Of a stretch of 64,000 nt of DNA, positions 1 through 13,500 are shown one piece after another. The position numbers and the translations under genes were made by a program. The DNA lies in the NCBI RefSeq assembly GCF_032854445.1, contig NC_088301.1:56368512-56432511 (forward strand), in the 5' to 3' direction. Source of the stretch: Liolophura sinensis. Taxonomy: Eukaryota > Mollusca > Polyplacophora > Chitonida > Chitonidae. Position 1 is the stretch's first letter. Each line of letters begins with the position of its first letter. The notes beneath the pieces were generated by a model. That model was not told where the DNA came from. It saw nothing but the letters and a program-made list of their open reading frames with translations, and made no database searches.

Positions 1-95
1 TGTAAATTAACACAAGTTCCACTAGTGCTCTTAAAATTCAAAATTAATTTGCAGGGTAAATATAGTAACTGCACAGCATTTAGTGCATTTCACAC

Positions 96-3000
96 CTGTT
101 GCCGCTGCAGCAGCTATCTCAATCCCTGTAGTCTTTGCTTCCTGTCTATCTGCCAAATCCAGTGCAGCCAGTAAACTGTGGTTACTCAACCTGTCAACAG
201 GAGCTGTCGGGCCTCCCTCCCATCCCACAATCAGGGTGCCCGTAGTCTCCAAGGTAAACCATTCCTGGTCTAAGAAGGATGTCCTGTCAACAAAACACTT
301 ATCACTTGAGGTGAAACAGCACTGGAAGAATACAGACCAGACAAACAATTCACATCCAGTCCTCTTGTCTTTGAACATGTGCTTTGGGCCGGGGGGGTTA
401 AGCGGGTATGGGACTGGCAGTTTGTACAAATGATACAGTTAATAAAAGTGTTACAGAAGGACTTACACAGAAATGCGCACCTTGTATGCAATATACTTGT
501 GTTTTGTAGGGGACATTTCGGTGATAACTGTACTTCCACAAAGGACACAAGGAATACACAGGCAGAGGAGATGTCCATCCTTCTGCATGACGGAGAATGA
601 ACTTTGTACAAACTTGATTTAGAATTATGGACCAACACAGTTTATTAGATAAAAGGCAAAAATGTCAATAATGTATCACTATAGGTATTGCTTTGCAGAG
701 TTTTCACAATGAGCAAAGCATTTGAAAGTACCTGAACACTTTATTGGCTGCACTTCCGAGCACTTTCTCTCTCTTTTCCAGTTTTTGCAGCAAATCATTA
801 AACTGGCTCATCCCTTGAAGAATGTTCATCTGAAAATGCAACAGTAGGTGTCTGTATGGAAATTTAAGAATTTCTTCTTTATTATAACAAGGGTTGCACA
901 AATTTTTCTATGGATAAAAAATGACTAACTGCCCTAATGTAAATTACCTGAACAAGGTAGGGCATTTCTTCTGTGATCAACTTCCGAAGACGGCGACGAC
1001 GAAGGAAGCTGCGATACAGCTCTGGGAAATGAAGGGTCAAAGTATCCAATGCCTGTCAACAGACACTTAGCGCATGAAACTTCACTTCACATAAGAAAGT
1101 TATGAATATACTCGTATTCATTGACAAAAACAAATAATGTTGATCCTCATGATCTGATAGGCTTTTTAATTAAAACAGTGAAGTGTGTATTTACAGTCTT
1201 TTGATTTCTACAGGCATGTTTATTCTAATATTCAGATTGAACAGGTAGGGGAGAGGAGAATTAACGAATTGTGGACTGGAGTTTTTACTAATTTTCAGTG
1301 ATTCTGTATTGATGTCTCTACATTTAACTCTACTCCTTCTTGATGCTGACGGGCTGTTTCAGACATATTTGAAGTCACATTGATGGCCTGTAAAACAAAC
1401 AAAAAAACAAAAAATAATAAAAATTGTAACAAAACATGACAAGACATGACAAGGCAGAATGGTGATGTTCACAGCAATATGACACAAAGTGCTACAACAA
1501 CACATTTCAAGTGATGTTTGCTTTTTTCAGACATTAAACACAGCCAAAAATGACAGAACAAAATGGATTGGAGCACCAAATGGTTTTACAGATACCATAC
1601 CCAAACTTCTCAATTCTTCTTCAATAAACAGCTTGTAAACAAGACTTCACTTAGCTGATGACAGCTGAAAAATTGCACTGCCATATTTTCTTTGATACAG
1701 TATGTACTGTATCATTTTTCTAACTGACAGAAAAGCAAGTTTATAAACAATTAATGAAGAATACTTGAAATACTTGTGCATGTATCTATAGGTTTGTGCT
1801 ACCTTGTACTTCCTCCGCTTGTTGGGCCTGACTAATGCTTGGCGGGCCGTAGCTTGAGAGCCTTTATTCCGCGGGGTGACATCCACAGGCTGGACATGTA
1901 GGAAAAACACACAAGGTAAAGTAGACATGTCACATTGTCTGATCAAACATTAATGTTAATCCAAGCATAAATCAACCAACCTCATAGCTTGACATTTCTG
2001 TTACACCTCTTTTTATTTTTTGCACCTTAAGTCCAGAATGCTGACCAGTACATGGCAGTGAGGATTTTTATGGGTGAGCTAGGATAAAATATATATATTT
2101 CAAATCACCTTTGTCCTATCAGTAAGCAGTCTGACCTGTTTGCTTCATGCTTAAAATTGACTGGCAAATACAAAAAGTAAGATGTATTGCAGTAAATGTT
2201 GAAAGAATACAGTTAAATTTCATTTACATCTAAACCTCCACCACAAACTACAGAAATTGTACATCATAACTGAGAAGGTTGTCATTAAGAAAACACACCA
2301 CAACCAAATATAGAAATGCATTTAATACATGTATTTACGATTGTCTTCATGTGTTTATCAATGACTTGAGATACTATAAAATGTCTAAAGCACCTTGGAC
2401 TTATCTCTGGAGTATTCCACCATTGCTGCTGCAAACTTCTTTGGATCTTCGCCTGTCACATTAGGACCACCTACTTGTTTGCCAAAAGCTGGGCGGATTC
2501 CAAGAATTTGCTCATTACGCCTTGAAATCAAATAAACACCAATAGCACAAATGGATTGATTAAGCGTATTTTCATAACATACTCAACAGAGCAACTTTGA
2601 AGCACTTTTATTAAATTATCTGATGCTGAGGGCATGAACTGCAGTCAACATTTCAACGTTGAAGCAATGCTGAGTACTTGAGAGACTCAAATATAAAACA
2701 CTATGATCCTAAGATGACTCTCTCACAACTTAGAACATAACCTCAGTTGATGGTTTTAGGTTAATAGGTAGTACACAGTATGTCTCCCACAAAATAATGA
2801 TTGCTTTTCTTCCTGTTTAGTTTAAGCTGCACCAGAAGTCATAATAATGTTCATTACAGTATCTGATCAAACCACAATTTTGGGGCTCGATGGATGAGTG
2901 GTAAGCATGTTATCACAGCAAAATGCCAAAGGAGCCTCTCACCAATGTGGTCACTGACATTTCAAATCTAACTTCTGCTTTCTTCCTCTAGGGTATGCAT

Positions 3001-4520
3001 GGGAAGGTCTGCCAGCAACATGTGAATGATCAACACTCTGCCAGTCTCCTCTCATCATAATGCTCTTCACCATTGTATAAGTGAAATATACTTAAGTATG
3101 GGGTAAAACACCAATCCTATAAATAAATAAACAAATAAATAAATAAATAGATAAACAAATAAATAAAACCACTATCTAGATTCGTCCACTGCTGATTTTA
3201 TGTACCATATTTACTTATGGCTCTCTTTTTAAGAAAGAAGAACCTACGCTTACTTCGCTATCCACTGGTGAGCATCTTCACACCAGTCGAGTGCCATCTC
3301 AGGTTGCCCCTCACTCAAGGCCTTCTGTACCAGCTGAACAAGAAATTCCAGGTAACGTGCTCGCCGCTTAAACTTTACCACTGCAATGAGATAATAAAAA
3401 TGGAATTTCACTCTACACCACTGCTACTAATACCTGTTTACATCTGTTAACTCTTAAAACACTAGTATCTACATGTATGTTAATGTATGGCAGAATGGTA
3501 GAAAGAGATCACATAGCACTAATGTACAGTACTATAGGCACCGCTGTGGGGTGAATGATGTGTCACTGAGGCACATCATCTTGTCTATTCAGATCCACTA
3601 CAAGTCCATTACTTACAGTTAAAAACTGTTTCTAAGTAGAAACCAATGACATCCTTTCTACCATTCTGATGTACATGAACATGGATTCATGTTGTTCATT
3701 TATCAGCTAAACTGCAAAGAAATATTATAGTAGTGTACACAGCTTTGGACAGTTTCTCTACAGGACAACACATCACAACAGCTAAATTTACAGATAATAC
3801 ATACACTCTTTGAAGACAACTTTACTGGGCAGGAAGGCAATGTAAGCATGGAGAACATTTGGATCTTCATATCCTGTCAACTCATGATCGCTCTGAGCTG
3901 TGAAATGAAAACCAAAAAAAAAAAAAAACACCTATGGTCAGCTTAGAAAATTACGTTGTAAACATAAAATCAATTTTTGTCTGATAAGTTAATACAAACT
4001 TATCAATATGAGCTTTGAAAAAAAAGATCTAAATGAAGCAATGACTTTTACACCTAGGTACAATACATGAATGTGTTTTTAAATTAATTTGATATTCTGA
4101 ACTACATGCAATTAAGTGTTCAAGTGATGCACTTTGATTTTCCAAAATGCAGAGATATCTGCCCAAATGAATTAATAGCTTTCAAAGGTGGGTAACTAGG
4201 AATCTGACTGTTCACTTACAAAGCTTGGTTATGGTCATCATGTGGGCCTCCAATGCTTTCAGCTCTTCATTAATAGCAGGCTCACCCTCATCCCTGAATG
4301 GACTTGGGTGCTTCCTCTTGGTGCGTTTCTTCAAATGTGGGGCTTTATTTGCCTCCCCTGTCTTTGAGTCAGGGGCCACAGTCATGTCTGATTTGTCTTT
4401 TTGCTCTGGAGAACCTGTCTGCTTTTGCTCAGCATGGTCCGTGGAATCAGAACATAGCAGCTTCCTCCCAGCTTCATTCAGGTTACTGGCCAACGTTTTC
4501 TGGCCTAACATTCTCAGCAC
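96..4520 (-). CDS. CFAP54: CFAP54 exons 30-38 (gene continues past left edge)
   Basis: Exons: 4220-4520, 3805-3897, 3254-3380, 2394-2520, 1803-1889, 1334-1387 (donor uncertain, possibly 1322), 948-1052, 732-829 and 96-283. Phases agree throughout; the last exon ends in phase 1, so coding continues left of the window. Exon 30 is a charged, low-complexity linker with a basic cluster (KKRTKRKHPSPF). Exon 32 encodes KRRARYLEFLVQLVQKALSE and W-rich helices. Exon 36 has an Arg-rich run (FLRRRRLRKLI). The 96-283 exon includes FLDQEWFTLETTGTLIVGWE, resembling a beta-strand module. Confidence 0.82.
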
Positions 4521-7500
4521 CTGTCAAACACAAATTGGCACCATTTTCATGCCTCAGAAATCCAGAGACATACTAAAGCCAGAATGTTATCAGCTAGGGG
4601 CGTGAATTGGTATCCACGAACCTTTATGTGTGCAAACTGTCTGCTAAATGTGTAACAATAAAGGTCTGATAACATAAATGTTCTTCAAAAGTACTCAAAA
4701 GTGTGAATATCTATTCTCAAATTCCCAAAAAACACAATGTCGTCTAGAATTAGTTTTCAAGTTAAACATTTTCAAGATGTAAAGACCGTGGAGTACAAAT
4801 GAGCACAATGGAAGTAAAAAATACAATCAACATTGCAGAACAATTATTCATACACTGGGAACAATGACAACCTAGAACCATATCATGATATGGAACCCAA
4901 TAACTCTGTGCCATGAGTTCTGTCACCCACTGGCTAGATAAAACAATCAAGTACAGTGATATATAAATACCTGAGCTGGTACGCATTTACACAGTTACAA
5001 ATTAAAATGGTATGTTTTTGATTATATAAAATTTGAGATGCATTTCAATCTTTGACAACACGTGCTGACTGATTACATAACAGGCTTCAGTAAACTAAGT
5101 TAATATTTAACAGGCATTCATCACAGAATAAAATGAGCAAGTTTCAAAAAAGATACATCTATAAGGCAAAGTTACTTGTTGAATTTATTGCCTTGTTGTT
5201 TTCCACGGATTCTGGCTTAACCACGTTCTCACTATGATATAACCGAAGTATTGTCAATGGGCTTTAAACCCACAATTTATGTGTTCATTGTTCTCTTGAT
5301 AATGGCAAAAACACAGCTATCAGCACCCAAAATAAAAATATCAGAGATCCTTCAACATTGTTTTGGTGTATAAAGTGAAGAGCACAAATAATATGACAGC
5401 ATTAAAATCAAATGTAACAAAGCATGACTGTATTCATGTTTGTTAATGCATTATATTACTAATAATATAAAGAGCACATATCTATCAGCATCTACCCCAG
5501 GCAAATAAAACCACAGTATACCCAGCTCACTGTTTAATCAATTGAGACTGATAGATAACAACAATTTCAGCTCCACAATCTTTCTTAGGTAGAATTTTGC
5601 CTTTTTACATGAAATATTTGTGTGGTTAATTTGAGTTACATGTAAAGTGATAATACATAGCAGAGAACTTACTTGATTGCAGTTAGCTTTGTGTCAAAAT
5701 ATGTGTCATTCATACATTAACTGATTTAGTGTTATGCCAATAACTTCTAAATACCGTAGCAGAGGATGTAAATAAATGACGAGGATTACATGTTATATGA
5801 ACAGCCTATATTTTGGTTGTGTTTCTTTAATCTTAATGGAGGAAACGTAGATCTATATGAACAACGGCAACACTGAATTTCAATTTAACTACATGTAAGT
5901 TTGGTAGCTGAGGCATTCTTGATATTAAAGAACATTCAAATAAAACTATAAAAGAAGGTACAGACACTGATGTATCCATAGTTGTATGCTATGTCTGGTC
6001 ACTGTATGCAGAGAATCAAGGCAGTGCTCACTGAGCCTTTAGTGCACATGCACCCCCAGCCCACTGAGCTGTTGCCTGGCAACCAGGTTACATCTACTGG
6101 TCCCACAGAATAATGGTATGGATAATGCTGCAGAGGGCAAAAACTAAATACATGAAATTATAAGACTGTTAACTGTATCAACCATTTTACAAAAAACATT
6201 TTCTGCTACACAAAAATATTGTTAAAAACTAAAAGGTGAGTTAAAAATCAAGTTGGTACACCAAATTTTAAGGGGAATTAAATTACTGCATTCATTTAGG
6301 CACAGAATAATCAGACACATTATGCACATGTTAGACCCTACAAGGGAGACAGGGATGGGAATGGCAGGGTATATAGGGCCACACAGTATCTCAGCAAAAC
6401 AGGGAGGTCCGGTACCATTGGCTCCTATGTGCTTCTGTTCTGACTTGATTGTGATTTCTCATCACTGGTAATTCATATTAGTGTTCCATATAGTGCTTCC
6501 AATGGTGATCTTTGACCTCCTTTTTTTTTTATTTTTTATTTTATTTCCTTCCTATCCATATGCTTACTGTGCAAATCTTCTTTTAAATACCTATAAAAGT
6601 AAGTCCTCTTATAATAAGATTTTATTTATTTATTTATTTGGGGTTCAAGCCATTCAGGCTTGAATCTCTGTTGTATCTGTCAGGATTATTTGTTTTTATT
6701 ATTATTATTCTCGGCAAAACTGTGACGCCTTTCTAGCCAATACGGTTAGGCCAAATTTTATAAAATTTTAGTATGTTTATCTGCATACCTTCAAGTTGTG
6801 CATCGAATCTTTTGGGCCGATTGGTTATGTGACTTGGCGGCCATATTGGATTTTGTTGAAAACCTTTAAAATCTTCTTCTTTAAAACGGCTGATGGGATT
6901 GATCTGAAATTTAAACTGTAGTTGCACTAAGCCTAGGTACATTTAGGGTGTATATGAAAAGTTTGTGCGTTGAAAATTGTAGAAGCTCGCATTTGGGTGA
7001 ATATGCCATGTGACTGAAAAATTTATTTTTTTCTAATAACTTCTACACTTTTACACATGATGTTGTACAAATACTCCTGCCTGATGCAGTTTTGGACACT
7101 GAGTCCAGATATGCTAATTTTGGGAAACCGGAAGTGACGTCATCAAAACTGAAAATGTGAATATCTCCATAACCAGTGAAGCTGGAGTCGCAGTCTTAAG
7201 GCCTAACATCATCCCAAGGCATGAAGAGAAATTTGACATAACCGGAAGTGACGTCGGCCAACCGGAAGTGGTACATTCCAAAACGAAAATGGCTATTTTT
7301 ACAAGTTTCAAAATTGAAAAACTTCTGCGGCTAAATTAGCATGGCAGAAATGTGTGAAATCTAACTAGGTAGTAGGAGTGGGGACTGTCTTTTATACGAA
7401 TAAAAGTTTAGGTGTCTCAGGTCACGTGACCCAGCCGCCATGTTGGGTTGCGAGTAAAAGATTTGGGAAACATTTTCTTCTGAACTTAACATTCGACTGA

Positions 7501-10500
7501 CCTGACATTCTCTACATGGAACAACTGTTGCCTGTGAATTATTTTGACAGAGGCAGAATGCAATATGTCAGGAAAAAAACAGGAACAGAAGTGATGCCAT
7601 CTCAAATCAAAAATTTTAAAAATCGTCGAAGTGTCTTAATAAATGTTGGAGTTGTAGTGCTTGAAATATTTTCCAAAGGCTGATTTACTATATTTGGCAC
7701 TTTGACGTTCCCATGTTATATAATGCATTTTAAATGCGTTTATGACCAGGATGAAGGTGGAAATGTTGATGGCATGCTACCCGACGTAGTTTGAGGTCCT
7801 GATCATGAATCGGGGCTTGTTTCTTTAGTATGACTTATCATTTTGCCGCCACTTGCCATCAAAGTGTGAAAAAGCGCAATTTACACCATGTTGCAGAAGT
7901 CTTGTGACAGAACACTGTTATAGAAGTAAAGCTGAATATCACTGGGTGCAAAGCACTATAAATGTACTCAACATGTGCTGAACATCGTTGAGCTGTGTTG
8001 AAAAAGCAGGGACATACCCACCTTCAAATATTGTCCAAAGTGTGATCATTGTGTTATTTTATAAGAACTTCAAAACAATGCTCCATGATTTAACAGCCTG
8101 GAAGTTGTGAATAAGTACAAAAACCTTGATACTGCCCAAAAACTGGTAAGATATTCATGTCAAATATGTCTTTTTTTTAAAGAGTGTGTTTTAGCTCTCA
8201 GGCACAAGTCCCGCAAGTTTGCGGAGGTGTCTTGGTTCTCTGAATTCATTGTTTTTATATCGATGCAATTAAAAGCATGCCTTTTTTTTATAACATAACT
8301 GTCACATGATATCAAGATAAAATTAAGCGTACCTTTGAAGAAAAATGTTAACCCCCTTAATAAGTATATTGGGAAGTGTTTACTATTTTCTTTTTTTGTC
8401 CATGCATTTCTTTCTGGTTACATTCAAGAGTATTATTTACAAGTGGTAAATTCCAAAACGACTAGATTTTTGGTATTTTCTTTCAATGTATTTCGGGGTT
8501 GAACTGCTTTCTCCAGCTACTTTTTTAACAGAAAGAGTTATTTTTACATTTTGCCAATCAGTATTGTTGTATATTAAGTTTGATCAAAGAGTTCTTAGTA
8601 ACCACCAGGTGTGTTATTTCCTTTCAACTAACTGTATGTATATGTATATGTTCATAGCATATTCCAGTGGAATATGATGCTTGTTTAATTTGTCTTATGT
8701 TTATAATTGAAAAAATTTGTCTCATGATGTACAAGATGTGCTGTTTAGTTTCAAAGCATTTCCCCATCATTAAACAGCCTGAAAGTTGGGAATAAGAACA
8801 AGACATGTTATATCCTTAATACTACCCCAAAACTGATAAAATGTTCATGAAATGTGTCTTTTTGTCAAACTCAGCTTTTAGTTCACATATGCCAGTCGTG
8901 CAAGTTTGCAAGAGTGTCTAGATTCTCTCCATCAACCATTTTTTGGGGCCTATACTTATTACTTAGTACTCCAGCTACTTTTTGAACAACAAAAATGGCC
9001 TTCACGGCAGGTTTTTTTTTATGTTTGTTTTTCTATGTCATTATTGTTGTATAAGATTGGTCAAACAGTTCTTAGTAAGCACCAGGTTTGTTATTTCCTT
9101 TCAATTAGCGTTTGATATATTCATAGCATATTCCAGCGGAATACATGTTTGTCTCTTTCTTATATGGACCTTTTTGTAACCAAGCTTGTTTTGTACAAAA
9201 TAATACATCAGTTGTCAAACGAAATATGAGTTTGTGGGTTGGCCTTATTATTTAAGTATGTTTCTAGTGCACAGAGATCCACATCTATTGTATATGCGCC
9301 GATACATGCACATACCGGCCCTACTGGCTTGAACCCCGGCATCGCTGCCCCTGACAGCTATATTTTCATTTGTGTTTTTCTCAAGAATATTTCACTTATG
9401 TGACAGCGCCCAGCATCACAGCAGGAGGAAACCTATCAAGGCTCGGGGAAAACCAAAGATCATCTGCAGGTTGCTGACAGACCTTCCCACGTACGGCCAG
9501 AGAGGAAGCCAGCATGAGCTGAACTTTAACTCATAGTGACCGTATTGGTGAGAGGCTTCTCGGTCAATGTGCCGTACTGGCATGCTAACCCCCTCAGCCA
9601 TTGAGGCTCCTACGAGTTTTTATTTTTCCTATCATCAACTTTTTATTTATTTTTTTATTTATGGTATCCACATGTAACCATAAGGAAGGAATCTTTGTAT
9701 GTGTATATGTATGTTCAATTTTCTCCACAAGTGTTCATACCATCAACTTTTATAGCTGAGAAACCAAGCAGGCCTAGAATTTTGATGCGGATCCGGGAAT
9801 CGATGGATTCGTGCAGAGAAAGTGTTTCACCCAGCACTCAAAAGTATTTAAAATCAATTTAACAATCCTCATCCCTGTTATATATAGACTAAATTTCACT
9901 TACCTTACATGTAAAAATGTTACTCTTTCAGATACAAAAAAGGCTGAAGATTAATGATTTCGGTACAGATTACATTTGTCCAAGTAAATAATGCTTCGCT
10001 TGCATGGACTTCTGAACCACTGGCCCCTAACTTCCATGGTAGGCACCATTAATATGTACACTTTCATATACATCTGAAGTAAACCCTTATAGTTGGATGA
10101 TTATACAAGAGGGAAATCCTTTTATATCTCAATGAGCAAATTTCAGCAAATTTTACATCACAACACAGCTTTCCAACCCAGGTAGATGTAGATATGATAC
10201 ATAACTACATGTAGTTATGTTTTAAATATTATGTCCTTCCAAATGTTTCAGTCAAGGTGCAGCACACATGTTCCTACACAACCTGGCCAGGCAACATTCT
10301 AAATTTTGAATCAAAACAACAAATTATGCTCTCAATCTTTAACTTGATCTATACAGGCTACTTCTTTTATAACCCCTTGCATGCAGAGTTTTGTTACTCT
10401 TTTACAATTTACTAAGATTTAAAAAGAAAAGGAAAAGCATGTACGGCATAAAATTTTTAGATACAATACTTTAAATGGCTCTTCCTCACTACAACCCTGT

Positions 10501-13500
10501 TGTTTGGAGGCAAATGTGCCTACCATGTTATTAAACTATTTATTTGCCTACCACATTATTTTCTTATTTATTTGCCTACCATGTTATTTACTTATTTTAT
10601 TTGATTGGTGTTTTACATCATACTCAACAATATTTCACTTATATGACGATGACCAGCATGATGGTGGGATGAAACCGGGCAGAGCCAAGCGGTAACCAGA
10701 CCATCTGTAAGTTGCTGGCAGACCTTCCCACACACAACCAGAGAGGGAGCCAGCATGAGCTGGACTTCACTCACACCGGCCTCATTGGTGGGAGGTTCCT
10801 GGGCCATTGTGCCCCCCTGGCGTGCTAATCTCCTCTGCCACAAAGGCCCCTGCCTACCATGTTATAAGTGAATTAAGCATGTGATATGAAGTTTGTTAGC
10901 TACTTATAGCTTGTGATATAGTAACAGACACAGTGAGATACAGGAAGTTAGCTGTAAAAAAACCCCACAAAAATCAAACCATATCATGAATTTCTTAACA
11001 AGCTAGCTTCTGAGTGCAAAGTATGAGCAAAATCTGAAGTTTTTTTTTCACTTAATCTTTTGAAAGAATGTACAAATGTGTGCAATAACATCAATGCCAT
11101 TATCAAATTGGCTATGAAATCTACTAAAAGTCTGGTCATCTACTACTCCATTCTTTAAAAAAAAATGAGATGACATGTTCACTAACCATGTACTGTCAAA
11201 TGCAGTAGCTTACCTTGCAAAGGTAATAGGTGATACAAGCTGTCATGTGATGTAAGCTTTCAGCAATGCTGGCCTGGCGTTTCTGACGAAGGCCTGCTGG
11301 TATTTCCTGAAGAGCTGCATGGCAGAACTCCAGTACCTTGAAACAGGAAGTAATCTCTAATTACATCAGTTTCACTCAGGTCATTAGACAATGACATTAT
11401 AAAAATTAACAGCACATGAAAGATCATAAAAATAGAGGATATTAAACAACAGAGGTAATATCTTGTTGGTTAAGAAAAGAAAAAATACTTATAATGATGG
11501 TCAGAATTACCTGCATTACGGCAATGCATGGAATGTTGTGGAAGAGAAGTGGTGCCAGCAGGCCATAACACTGTACAACCCCCTGTAATGCCAGGTTTGC
11601 CTCATTCAGCCAACCTGCTAACTCAAGGGCGAGCAACATCTTCTCGCACTGATGTAGGCGATTAATCTAAGAGAAGAAACAAATGAGTATGAAAATCAAG
11701 ATTGTAACTAATTATAAAACCTGGTGATACTGATACTTTCAACACCTAAGACTGGTTGCACTTGATCGTCAAGAAATGGTCAAACACCTATGCGAGACAG
11801 TGCTTGGTCAACAGAGAGAGGTCTATATGGTTACCTTCTTGACTACTAAGCTGCACTGCATGTTTCTTTAACCAAAAGCTATGAACTACTTTAACATTTA
11901 TCATATAATTTTACAACCGGTGCTTAAGTATCATTTGGTACTTTGCAAAAATACCACAAATACAAATAATCCCTTTTCACATGATGCTATACAGCTAATT
12001 TTCAACATAATACGGTCACAGTCTACATAGCTCGTATAGTTTAAACCAACTGTAACTACCATGCCAACTTAATAGGGGAGTTTTGAATTCTTTTGTCGTT
12101 GAAGTTAAAAACAGTCAATCCACCTGTGATTGGTGAAAAATGTTAGGCAACTTTTATAGACATTAAATTACCGATCACTTGTCCCACCATGTTCCAGAGG
12201 CACAAATGACACCTCTTTCCTTTATAAGCTGCTCAAGCTCCCAAGTATTCAGCTCCCCATTTTCCCCAGTGTTTGTCTGCTCTAAATAGCTCTAACATTT
12301 ATGACAGGTCACATGACCTGTCCAAAACTTTCAACACTGACTTTTATACATAGCAATTTTACTTTTACTATTTTGATGCTAATTAATCTTGCTTTTAAGA
12401 CATAGAGGTTTTGTGTATATCTTTAAATCTGCATACCTGTCCAGTGTAAAGGGGCCCCATACTGCAGAGAACATCTGGAAACAGTTCATTCTGACGTACA
12501 CAGATGTCTACACTGATGAACACACTTGTCAAGGTTTGGCGTATCAAGACAGGAGACGAAAGCAGCACAACTTTTTTGTTGAGCCTGATAAAAAAAGTGC
12601 CATAAAAATGAAGTTTGTGACTCCAGAAGTATAAAAATCATGCGGCTGGGGAGGAGAAAGCAGTAATAGTTTTTGAAATTTTTCTAAAGGCATAGAGATC
12701 ATTCTTTACATCAAGTTTTTGTTTGTTATATTATGTATATTATCATGGTTCCACACACTTGTAGAGAGTGAGACGATAGTCCTTCTGTACACGAGTGACG
12801 TAGGTATCTCCTTCTGGTGCAGGGGGAGGTGCCACAAAGTGATCCCAGAGCACCTTACATGCCTGCTGGGAAATGTTGTAACATCCAACCTGGTAAGCCA
12901 CCTGGAAAACAAAGAATATACACTTTGTAAAAGAAAATATGAAATCTGTATGCTTGTTTATTGCACATCTAATTATAATGGGTGAGTGTGTATGTGCATG
13001 CGAACACACTGGATTTCAAAGTCAAGAATACATTTGTAATTATGTGACATGAACAAGAAAAAAGTCAAGGTTGTGATTTTCATTATTTACTAAAATTAAT
13101 TTTTTAATTATAAAACTTATCAACACCAGATGTATCCTGTACCTAGGGGACACATGACAGAATAGAGGAAAAAAATGCAGCATCTTACCATTAAAAGTAA
13201 CCTGTCCAGTAAACATGTGCGAATTACCATCTTATTACCTGTGAGAGGAATGCCCAGGTCATGAGGACAGGTAGTGGGTGGGAGGCCAGCACAGGTCGAC
13301 ACATCTCTCCGATACTGTCCCCTATCAGTTTCCCTTTATCTGTGTATGCTGCCAGGGCAAACACATACCGCTCATTGGGAAGGAGTCCAGACGCACAAAT
13401 CTCACAGTCAAATGCTGGAACCTGTGACGATGTACAATTCATAACTACAGGATACAGCTGCATGCAAATACTGCACACTTGGTGTGGGGATGTAACACCA

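Larger units (their letters stand above)
4521..11213. other. Long CFAP54 intron rich in old repeats
   Basis: The 6.7-kb intron between CFAP54 exons 29 and 30 holds no exon I can support; its flanking phases (0 and 0) need none. From 4.5 to 6.5 kb I see only AT-rich unique-looking sequence. From about 6.7 to 7.6 kb there is an unclassified repeat-like segment, from 8.06 to 9.17 kb a degenerate direct repeat, and at 9.4 and 10.6 kb two minus-oriented SINEs. Confidence 0.7.

Noticed and set aside
83-638. Overlapping plus- and minus-strand frames at the left edge as separate genes
   Set aside because: The minus-strand frame at 96-283 fits CFAP54 in phase after the 732-829 exon; the others are shadows.
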